Below, piece by piece: positions 56,601 through 64,000 of a stretch of 64,000 bases of DNA. The notes beneath the pieces are model-generated. The model saw nothing but the letters and a program-made list of their open reading frames with translations. It was not told the origin of the DNA and ran no database searches. The DNA lies in assembly GCA_019915135.1 (NCBI GenBank), contig JAHLMK010000003.1, positions 1,612,001 to 1,676,000 on the forward strand, read 5' to 3'. The DNA is from Strobilurus pachycystidiatus. Lineage: Eukaryota > Basidiomycota > Agaricomycetes > Agaricales > Physalacriaceae. A program made the translations under genes and the position numbers. The stretch's first letter is position 1; the number at the start of each line of letters is the position of its first letter.

Positions 56601-57651
56601 ACTCTGATGCCCAATCCAGTTTGACTGCGGAACGCGTGAAAGAACTGGCGAAAACACCGTCTCACCTCAAACAGCTTGCCATATTCATCTCGCAGAATCT
56701 TCGTGCTCAAGCGACCACCGAGGAACTCAAAAATCACCTGGAGACAATCCTGAAGCTCTGCCTTGCGGGCATGATTGGAAGCTTCAACCGCAACTCGTTG
56801 ATAAGCAATAATATAAGGCACGTCTTGTACAATCCCTACGCAGCGGTCGGTGGCACCGTCGCCGATGCTACCGATCTTTTGGAACTCTGCTTCACTCTCC
56901 AACTTCGCTCGAGCGCGGACCGAGTCCTCTCCCATTTCTTGACCATGCCGCAGGCGAACGATGCGGCATTTATCAATGGACTTGTACGCTTGGTCAAGGC
57001 ATTTCCGGATTTCTTGAAGAAGTACGACCTAGCCATCGTGGACAAGCCGTACAGCACTTTTGTCGCCGAGGTCGTGAAGAAGTATATCAGGGTTGTGTTG
57101 GGATCAAAGCCGACATACACCGTCCCGGTGCACGAGTTGAGAGCGGTTGGATGCGGATGCACACATTGCAATGCATACCTGGTGCCGTTTATGGTGGGTG
57201 ACCGAGAGGTGCAGAGTGTCAGTGCGAGGCAGAACATCAGGACACATCTAGAAGGGCGCCTATCGAGGATTGCAGCTGGTTGGGGTGTCAAATGGGTGAC
57301 AATTCGCTCCGGTAGTCCGCATACCCTGCAGGCGAGTAGCCTCACATCCTTCCAATACTCACTTGATGATGACTGCTGCAACAGATCACCAAACCGCAGC
57401 GCATGGTCGCACTTGGGCAGTGGTCCACAAACCAAATCGAGGCGCAGAACTTGATGAGGATCCTGGGAGGTGTCGAGCATCAACGCCTGGTCTTGGGCGC
57501 GGATTATACCTGGATCGTTGGGACCATCGCTGGAACGACGACTCCCCCCCTCCCACTTGTGCCCCAGTCTGTCAATGGCGTGCCGGCACTAAAGCGTCCT
57601 GCAGACGGTGGCGCTGGGGGACTGCAGGCAAAGAAGCCTAAGTTGTCGTAG
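53635..57651 (+). CDS. Long paralog B: fungal 2OG/Fe(II)-oxygenase-type protein with lost catalytic residues
   Basis: Start ATG 53635 (MDSPQEIEAIEAWDTYQG), stop TAG 57649-57651, about 1,150 residues. Exons 2-4 match the N-terminal oxygenase fold of large fungal 2OG proteins: TFNGAFAYSNTYTDAPNP, LDGLGPIGLPLNEREARV, YGTLSVVLPSRHVGGQIRI, SYTGVSQYLDSLQSGYITC. At the splice I infer (donor in GAAGA|gtcagt near 54260, acceptor before 54310) the usual HxD segment is absent. The distal His is Gln in VSQYL, and the usual SGYR is SGYI. Then come the Asp/Tyr-rich loop (YYGDYDDDDWDEDEFD), ERTALIITPND and a long helical repeat-like half ending in a CGCTHCNAY motif. The tail ALKRPAD...KKPKLS looks like a nuclear signal. 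Probably a non-catalytic family member; role unknown. Confidence 0.72.
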
Positions 57652-57955
57652 GACTGAAAACTTTCTTGTTCTATCGTTATTAGCATAGTCATTATTGTAT
57701 CCTAGCGTCGTATTGTACATAACTTCTACTTTACATTGTATGTCCTAACGTCGCCCCCTGATTAAGTTAGCGATGATATCTATTCTATCTAGTATGTGAG
57801 CTATACATGGACACATTGGGGGCTGACCGGGACCCATGGGGCCATGCCTAAGACATGCGAAAGGCATCTCCAGGCGGCGCTATCGTACAGTGCAAGAGCA
57901 GAGCTTCAGAGGCATATCACATATGTATACAAGAGTAAAAAGTAAGATACCGGCA
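57652..57955. other. Convergent 3' region
   Basis: About 300 bp between the stops of paralog B and the first F-box gene. No gene seen. Confidence 0.4.
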
Positions 57956-59584
57956 CTATCGTTCGAGCGGTACCAAAAACACAGGCTTTTGGTCACTCCA
58001 GAACATAACTTCAGCGATCCTCGACCCAGTTTTGCCCAATGCATCTAAACGAAGAAGATCGTTCGGCTCGAGCGCCGCAAATGGACTCTTGCGATGAGCG
58101 GAGTAATTTGCTACAGTGTCGTGGAACACTGCAGCTTGCAACCCGGTGGTGAACCGCGCACAGAGCATATCGACGAACGCGGTATCAAGGAATGACCACT
58201 CTGAATCAGATTTGATTCTCAACTCCTTCAGCCTTGGGATGAACACATGTTCGTGGTCTCTCCCTCCGTCAGTTGGGATTATTTGCTGGAGACAATGGCC
58301 CAAACCCACTGGCACGGTCATGTCTAGAGGGTCGGGCTCTGGCACGTCACCGTCACTCGGGCTCTCAGGCTCAAGAGCCTCAAAAAATTTGAAGGCCAAA
58401 TTTAGCACAACCAGGCAAGGCAGGAGTTGGAACAGTCGAGTTGCCGAGTCTACCGTCAAGATTGGATTCTCGAGTTCCAAGGTCGTTAGCTGACATTGCG
58501 AGTGTTGGAGAAGGCCAACAATGCCGTCAAGATGAGAGGGAAGCCAGGATTCGTATCCTTCGACCGTAGCAGCATCTACACGAAGCTGTGAAAGGTTGGG
58601 GAGGGACAGCAAGTCAAATTCTGCAGTCATCGTTGTATGCAGCGACCTGAGACCCTTGAATATCCGTCGAGTAGTGATTGGTGAATCCTGCTCGTCATCA
58701 AGATAGAAATGTGAGATGAAGGCCAAAGAGTCCAAGCGAGGGTGCTTGTCGAGGATGCGTTGCAAGGTGAGGGTACGATCAGGCATATACCAGTAATCAA
58801 TAAAAAGTGAACGAAGACCTGATTCGGTGGGTAAAGAGAGCGTCTCGAGCTGGACTCCCACAAGAGACACCTTGCGTAACTTTGGCGCAACCTCGAAGAC
58901 GGTGAGGGCATGATCTGGATCGGCTGACAACGGCATGTGCGGTGACTCGTCGATATCCAACGTCTCCAAGTTAGGGAGGTATCCGCGTACGGGAATAAGA
59001 TCCTCAGCTAACTGCTCAGTGAGCTCCCGAAAGTACACGACCCTCCACTGAGGTGACACCTCCATCATGATCGCAAGGCAATCACGATTAGATTGCCAAT
59101 CCTCTCCGTGCCTCGAGAAAGTGATGACAAAATCAATGCAATGGCCGCGAGTCCTGTCCAGGACTGCGCGAATGGGGCGCTCGGACATGAGGGTCTGGCC
59201 GAGGTCGAGCTCGAAGTTACACCAAAGGCGAGGAAAGGAGATGGACACCAGACGCCATCTGCGGCACACTTGAATGGCCAGGCAAAGGGGGTTGTCAATA
59301 TTCAACATCCCGAGAGGCTCAAGCGCAAGAAAAATCTCCAAGAGAATCTCCGGTGGTATACGCCGAATGGCGGACAAGATTGGTCGGAGGGTGTTACGTA
59401 GTCCCTCGAGCACCACACGGAGGTCACTGGATTCAACGACAGTGGGATCTAGTTGGGAGAGGGCGTTATCACAGTCAGACAGCAATTCCTCGAGGAGAGC
59501 CTGCTCTTGGGGAGAAGGTGGGTCGTTGGTTTTTGAGAGTCGATGGATAGTAGCTGAGAGTGATTCATCATGAGGTAGAGGCAT
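57956..59584 (-). CDS. F-box protein, tandem copy 1
   Basis: Intronless 542-residue protein, start ATG 59582-59584 (MPLPHDESLSATIHRL), stop at 57956-57958. The N-terminal helical region has the agaricomycete pattern (TNDPPSPQEQALLEELLSDC, LRPILSAIRRIPPEILLEIF). The F-box continues through VCRRWRLVSISFPRLW. The remainder is irregular Leu-rich (LRSLFIDYWYMPDRTLTL, LSQLRVDAATVEG) with an acidic loop (PESPSDGDVPEPD). Predicted SCF ubiquitin-ligase adaptor. It is most similar to the next gene, with which it shares a long stretch of near-identical motifs and upstream DNA. Confidence 0.87.
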   Translation of the reverse strand: MPLPHDESLSATIHRLSKTNDPPSPQEQALLEELLSDCDNALSQLDPTVVESSDLRVVLEGLRNTLRPILSAIRRIPPEILLEIFLALEPLGMLNIDNPLCLAIQVCRRWRLVSISFPRLWCNFELDLGQTLMSERPIRAVLDRTRGHCIDFVITFSRHGEDWQSNRDCLAIMMEVSPQWRVVYFRELTEQLAEDLIPVRGYLPNLETLDIDESPHMPLSADPDHALTVFEVAPKLRKVSLVGVQLETLSLPTESGLRSLFIDYWYMPDRTLTLQRILDKHPRLDSLAFISHFYLDDEQDSPITTRRIFKGLRSLHTTMTAEFDLLSLPNLSQLRVDAATVEGYESWLPSHLDGIVGLLQHSQCQLTTLELENPILTVDSATRLFQLLPCLVVLNLAFKFFEALEPESPSDGDVPEPDPLDMTVPVGLGHCLQQIIPTDGGRDHEHVFIPRLKELRIKSDSEWSFLDTAFVDMLCARFTTGLQAAVFHDTVANYSAHRKSPFAALEPNDLLRLDALGKTGSRIAEVMFWSDQKPVFLVPLER

Positions 59585-60395
59585 GTTATGCAGTCAACGT
59601 TGTGGTCTGCATCGACGGCGATAAGTAAGCTGAGTTTGAGTTTGGAAGAACACAAGAGACGTACGGATGTGAGGATTGCTGGTTAGAGGCTAGGGCTATA
59701 CGCTGCCACTGGCACATCGGTCAACTTATTTGCTATTCAGTACGTGACGATGGTCCGAGAGCTGCAATGGACTGCCTGGCGACAGAACAATAACGTTCCA
59801 GTTGCATGATGACAGCTTGATTTGGTTTCGTTGACGATGCAACAAAGAGAGCAGGGATATGGTCCATATGGAGGCTGTCCGAGTCGACGCTATTATCTAT
59901 GAGTCTAGATCACCCCAACAGGTAACGACGCTTGCCGGTGGTAAGTGGGGTCACATAAGGCGTGTTATGCAATGGGTTGTTGTCTGGAAGAGTAAGGCGA
60001 GCCTGACAAGAATACAAAAGACGCAGTGACGCACGGATGTCTGTGGCAGTTGCAGGTAAGACGCCGGCATACAACGTACTTACGTGACGATGCCATAGGC
60101 TTAGTTGAAGTTGGTCCACTGATGGCAACTACAGCCCCGCATTTGTGTTTCACGGTCCCTTAACCTTGAGTACTTGAGTACTTGAGTGTTGGCACGTTGA
60201 TTATCATTGAACCAACGTTGGTTTGCTAACCATTTACCGGGGTAAGAGGACGAGAACGATACTGTACTCTTTGCCAGTGATCATTGAGGCCGCATAGATT
60301 GACTCTTGAGCTAAGTACAAAGGCATAACTTGTACGTATATACGAGAGTAAAAGGTCAGTGTGAGTCGAGCGGGACAAAGTTTCAGTTTACACGT
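59585..60395. other. Intergenic carrying duplicated F-box upstream DNA
   Basis: About 810 bp. Segments such as tgacgatggtccgagagc near 59748, the cagttgcatgatgacag block near 59798 and a cttgccggtggtaa block near 59931 recur with changes upstream of the second F-box gene (about 62153, 62208 and 62339). These are the remains of the duplicated 5' region. A ttgagtacttgagtacttgagt repeat lies at about 60165-60188. Confidence 0.6.
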
Positions 60396-61994
60396 TTACT
60401 TTGGTAAAAATCTAATGACCCCCAACCCAGATTTTCCCAAGGCATCTAGCCGAAGAAGGTCGTTCGGCTGGAGCACCGCTAATGGACTCTGGCGATTACG
60501 CCAGAGAGTGTCCTCGAACTCTGCAAGCTGTAGCCCTTTGGTGAAGCGCAAACAAAGCATGTCGACGAACGCGGAATCAAGGAATGACCACTGATCGGAG
60601 TGGACTATCAACTGCCTCAACCGCGGGACAAATGCATATCCGTGGTCTCTCCCTCTGTCAGTCGAGATCACCTGCTCGAGACAATGAACCAAGCCCGTTG
60701 TCATAGTCATGCAACGAGGGTTCATTGGCTCGGGATTGTAGCCCCTGAAATTGAAAAACAACTTCAGCACCTGCAGGCAAGGCAGGAGCTGGAACAGTTG
60801 AGTCGCCGAGTCCACCGTCAAGATTGGGGTCTCGAGTTTCAGAACCGTGAGCTGACATTGTGAGTATTGGATGAGACCAATAATGCCGTCGAGGTGGAAG
60901 GGAAGGCAGTCTTGGCGATCATGTACAGAAAGCACAGAAAGGTTTGGGAGAGAAAGCGAGGTGAAGTCTGCAGTTTCCGTTGTACGGAGCGACCTGAGGT
61001 CCTCGTATACCTGTCGAGGATGGATCGGGGGTGCTTGCTCTTCATCGCCACTCAACAAGTGAAGGAAGCGCAAGCGTACCAAGCGAGGGTACTTGCTGAG
61101 GATGTCCTGCAAGCCGAGGGTATACGTTTCACTGTGTTCGACGAAAAGTGAGCGAAGACCCAATTCGGGAGGTAAAGAGAACGACTCCAGCCGTTCTCCT
61201 GCAAGGGAGACCCTGGATAACTTTGGCGCAATCTCAAAAGCGGTGATGATGTTATCATCAGAATCTGAATCCGAATCCGAATCCGAATCCGAATCCGAAT
61301 CGTCAGAATCTGAATCTGAATCGTCGGTATCTTCTGGCGCCGGCAGTAAAGGGGAGTTCACGTCATAGATATCCAATGTCTCTAAGTTCGGAAGATATCC
61401 GCGCACGGCACTAAGATCATTGGCCAAATCCCTAGTGAGGTCTCGAAAGAACGCGGCCCTCCATCGCGATGACACCGCCATCATAAGCGCGAGGCCGTCC
61501 TGATCATTTTCGTACGGGCCGTCAAGGGAGAACTTGATGAAGAAGTCAAGGTTCTGGCCGCGAGTCCTGTCGAAGACTGTGCGAAGGGCGGGCTCGTACA
61601 CTCTGCTCTTGTGTAGATATAGCCGGAACCTGCGCCAAAGACGAGGACAGGATATGGACACCAGACGCCATCTACGGCAGACTCGACTGACCATCCAGAG
61701 CGGGTCGTCGGGATTGAAGACGTCAATAGGCTTGAATGCAAGAAAGATCTCCAAGAGAATCTCCGGTGGTATACGCCGAATGGCGGATAGAACTGGTCGG
61801 AACATGTTTTGTAGTCCTTTCAGCTCCCTCTGGCAGTCACTGTATCCGACGATGGTGGGATTCAGGTGCGAGAGGGTTCTATCGCAGTCGGACAGGAATT
61901 CCATGGTCAGAGCTTGGTCGTGAGAGGAAGGTGGGTCGTTAGTTCGTAGGAGGTGATGAATAGCTGGGAGGGAAGCTAGAATTGACTGTTGCAT
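60396..61994 (-). CDS. F-box protein, tandem copy 2, with Ser-Asp repeat
   Basis: I take the start as ATG 61992-61994 (MQQSILASLPAIHHLL), stop at 60396-60398. The frame extends upstream to 62120, but the extension looks like 5' leader plus intron (acceptor attgcag just before 62024). About 530 residues. The F-box is RPVLSAIRRIPPEILLEIFLAF...VCRRWRLVSISCPRLW. Compared with copy 1, the mid-region carries an inserted acidic repeat of alternating Ser and Asp coded by (gaatcc/gaatct) units at 61256-61345. Otherwise the Leu-rich region aligns closely (LYLHKSRVYEPALRTV, LSVHDRQDCLPFHLDG). Predicted SCF adaptor; a tandem duplicate that may have gained a different target range. Confidence 0.85.
   Translation of the reverse strand: MQQSILASLPAIHHLLRTNDPPSSHDQALTMEFLSDCDRTLSHLNPTIVGYSDCQRELKGLQNMFRPVLSAIRRIPPEILLEIFLAFKPIDVFNPDDPLWMVSRVCRRWRLVSISCPRLWRRFRLYLHKSRVYEPALRTVFDRTRGQNLDFFIKFSLDGPYENDQDGLALMMAVSSRWRAAFFRDLTRDLANDLSAVRGYLPNLETLDIYDVNSPLLPAPEDTDDSDSDSDDSDSDSDSDSDSDSDDNIITAFEIAPKLSRVSLAGERLESFSLPPELGLRSLFVEHSETYTLGLQDILSKYPRLVRLRFLHLLSGDEEQAPPIHPRQVYEDLRSLRTTETADFTSLSLPNLSVLSVHDRQDCLPFHLDGIIGLIQYSQCQLTVLKLETPILTVDSATQLFQLLPCLQVLKLFFNFRGYNPEPMNPRCMTMTTGLVHCLEQVISTDRGRDHGYAFVPRLRQLIVHSDQWSFLDSAFVDMLCLRFTKGLQLAEFEDTLWRNRQSPLAVLQPNDLLRLDALGKSGLGVIRFLPK
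61256..61345. repeat. Hexanucleotide repeat coding Ser-Asp units
   Basis: About ten imperfect copies of gaatcc/gaatct on the plus strand code an SDSD acidic run in F-box copy 2. Copy 1 lacks it. Confidence 0.88.
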
Positions 61995-63510
61995 GCTACA
62001 CGGGGGACGTTGTTTGTCTTCTGTTGTCTGCAATGAATAATTACAAGCCGAAGCGTCAAGAGGAAAACCAAGACACGTACGGAAGATTGCTGGTAAGAGA
62101 CCTGGGCTATACGCTGCCAATCCGATTGACCTGCTTGATATTAAGTATCTGACGATGGTCCGAGAGCTTCGAATGAACTGCCTGACAACCTGAACAATTG
62201 TCCCAGTTGCATGATAATAGGTTAGTTCAGGTTCGTCGATGGTGCAATGAGGAGCAAGAAGACAAGGGGATCTGTCATGCAGGCCTTGTCGACGCTATTG
62301 TGAGTCAGTCTAGATAAACTCATCAGGCAATGACTCTTCTTACCGGTGGTAAAATGAATACGGATGTCTATGACAGTAATAAGTACATACAAGCTAGCTC
62401 GGCGCAGAGGGTCCATGATGTGGCAGGTCGGACGCCTCCAGCGCTCAGTCCGTTTGACTTACTTGAGTACGCATGATGGTCCGACTACTGAGAGGCGAGC
62501 TAGGGAGTGCAATCAATCATGATTGGTGGGCGGCGGGTCGCGCTGATGGCAGGTCCAGGGCGCGTTGCTGAAAGGAGACTCGGATTGGCATGCCACCACG
62601 GCCATCACCTGGCCATCACTACTTTTACAAGTCCGACTGTCCGAGACTGCGAGACACCTGCCAGCTACTATCAGTCACCCGGGTCTGAATAGTCACCTAG
62701 TAATGAATAATTCCGCTATATTTCAATTTCCACTCCCTCACTCGCCTCAGATTGACACGGAATGAGTAGTATACATTGAAACACACCTATGAATACAAGT
62801 TTCATGAGAATCAATGCAGTAGTGCAGTCTGAGTACGCGATGAAAGTTTGATGCTGACATAATCCATGTCAGATTTTGTCTCGCATCTCTATAGCTTGTC
62901 AGTTGCAGTATACATTATTCCTTTTGTACAGACATGCAAATGGATGTATACTACAGCTTAGAAAAAAGATCGGTGCGCTCTGGGGCTATAGACGACTGTT
63001 CCTGGCCAATTATTCACTTCTAGGTGATTATTCAGACCCAGGTGACTGATAGTAGTGTTGCCGCAAGGTCGAGGTAGCTCGGACCCTGAACTCGACTCGA
63101 CTCGCTCGATGACGGAAAAGGCAAGCGAGGAAAACGAGTTCTGATGGGGCCTTCCTTGCCCTTTACCTCACTGCCATATTGGGGCTGGCGCTTGATGCGC
63201 GGAGTTTGATACCGTACTTAACATCTTACCGCCACTACTACTACTTTATCGACACGAATATCAAGATTTTTGGACTACTAGACTTCGGGGTGAAGAGCGC
63301 AAGTCAGGGTGGCCGTCGCCTTCGCCTCTTTATAGTTTCTGCGGGTGGCTGTGCCCGACGGCCGATTGTTTATGGATCGGGAAACGTGATGCAGCGACGC
63401 GACGCGCGACGCGTCGGTGCCTGGAATGGCGGGTACATAAAGCGGCGGACCGTCATTTCTGACGGAGCTGATCACTATCTACCCTCCCCGCGGGACTGCG
63501 ACGTGCATGC
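61995..63510. other. Intergenic, about 1.5 kb
   Basis: The left part (to about 62420) is duplicated F-box promoter DNA. The rest has only short frames with no recognisable product. A ctcgactcgactcgctcg repeat lies near 63090. The right end should contain the promoter of the polyQ gene. Confidence 0.45.
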
Positions 63511-64000
63511 ATGGCGTCCGATGGTGATATCTGCAATACATGTCAGCACACCTTCTGTATCTGCCCAACTCCTCCCTCAACTCCATCCGCATCCACATTC
63601 GCCTCTCCATCGTCTCAATCTCCTGCACCGCCGGCTGGCTTCCAGTCGCATGAGGCGTACCAGGCTTGGTGGCATCATCAGCAACTTCAGCAACAGCAGC
63701 AGCAGTGGTACTACCAGCAGCAGCAGCAGCAGTATCAGCAGCAGCAGCAGTATCAGCAGCAGCAGCAGCTTCACGCGTCGCAGGCAGGCCAACCCCTCTC
63801 TTTCATCCACTTCCCCTCCAACGGAGCATCTGACGTCGATCCATCGCGCCCGTTTGCGGACTCGACTAATGGGACATCTACGCGTCGCCGCCCACGTACT
63901 GATCACTCAACGAGTTCTACGACAACATCCAATCCACGGCCTACTCGCCGGCGCCGCACAGCTGCCGCAACTCCTCCATCCGCCTCTAATACCAATCCTT
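63511..64000 (+). CDS. Polyglutamine hypothetical protein, 5' part only
   Basis: ATG 63511 opens a frame that runs off the window (at least 163 codons). The first 20 residues hold CNTCQHTFCIC, four Cys and one His in a small cluster that might bind zinc. Next come a Ser/Pro-rich stretch (PPSTPSASTFASPSS), AYQAWWHHQQLQ, a long Gln run broken by Trp and Tyr (CAG units at about 63688-63770), FIHFPSNG, and basic TRRRPRT and TRRRRTAAA segments that look like nuclear localisation signals. The composition suggests a nuclear regulator, but no DNA-binding domain is in view. An alternative start cannot be excluded. Confidence 0.6.
   Translation, partial: MASDGDICNTCQHTFCICPTPPSTPSASTFASPSSQSPAPPAGFQSHEAYQAWWHHQQLQQQQQQWYYQQQQQQYQQQQQYQQQQQLHASQAGQPLSFIHFPSNGASDVDPSRPFADSTNGTSTRRRPRTDHSTSSTTTSNPRPTRRRRTAAATPPSASNTNP
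63688..63770. repeat. CAG-rich coding repeat
   Basis: Interrupted CAG units code the glutamine run of the partial gene at the window's right end. Likely length-variable. Confidence 0.85.

Noticed and set aside
61995..62120. Upstream extension of F-box copy 2 (starting MAAYSPGLLPAIF)
   Set aside because: It crosses a likely intron acceptor (attgcag), and copy 1 starts at the position equivalent to 61994.

Overview
The window is nuclear DNA of a filamentous basidiomycete fungus, most likely an agaricomycete. The genes are dense and lie on both strands. Most are split by many introns of about 45-65 bp with GT/AG ends, and several products are fungal types (Zn(II)2Cys6 factor, multi-FAS1 fasciclin, fungal LCCL membrane protein, large F-box families). 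A chromodomain Ty3/gypsy element fits the same assignment. I saw no tRNA, rRNA or CRISPR array. Gene ends are the codons I could read. Exon joins come from reading frame, splice signals and family knowledge, not from transcripts.

Left part (1-22 kb), mostly housekeeping. Two conserved hypothetical genes; an Old Yellow Enzyme (minus, 2.1-3.6 kb); a GFA/CENP-V-type protein (minus, 4.1-4.6 kb); a mitochondrial carnitine/acylcarnitine carrier (plus, 5.3-6.6 kb); a class I methyltransferase (minus, 6.6-7.5 kb); the V-ATPase assembly factor Rav1 of the RAVE complex (minus, 7.9-12.5 kb); Rab GDP-dissociation inhibitor (minus, 12.7-14.3 kb); a three-repeat Myb/Rap1-like protein (minus, 14.6-16.5 kb); mitochondrial methylmalonate-semialdehyde dehydrogenase (plus, 16.8-19.1 kb); and a secreted, membrane-anchored fasciclin protein (plus, 19.3-22.1 kb).

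Middle part (22-45 kb). First comes a long minus-strand gene (22.6-26.0 kb), paralogous to the gene at 53.6-57.7 kb. Then follow a divergent pair of unrecognised genes (27.6-29.7 kb), an F-box gene, a short-chain dehydrogenase, a WW-domain/Gly-rich protein, a U1-type zinc-finger protein, a Zn(II)2Cys6 factor, an LCCL membrane protein and a PRMT3-type arginine methyltransferase.

Right part (45-64 kb), dynamic. A complete, apparently very young Ty3/gypsy chromovirus occupies 45191-52400: 263-bp LTRs with one mismatch, TSD aactg and one uninterrupted gag-pol frame. It is followed by the second paralog of the long gene (plus, 53.6-57.7 kb), a tandem pair of F-box genes (minus) and the start of a polyglutamine protein that runs off the window.

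The least ordinary feature is the pair of long paralogs in opposite orientation. They resemble the large fungal proteins with an N-terminal 2-oxoglutarate/Fe(II) oxygenase fold. The right copy keeps the fold but has lost the expected HxD, distal His and Arg. The left copy has lost the oxygenase domain altogether while keeping the long C-terminal half. A ~195-bp inverted repeat lies upstream of each 5' end, which suggests an old inverted segmental duplication later split by the retrotransposon.
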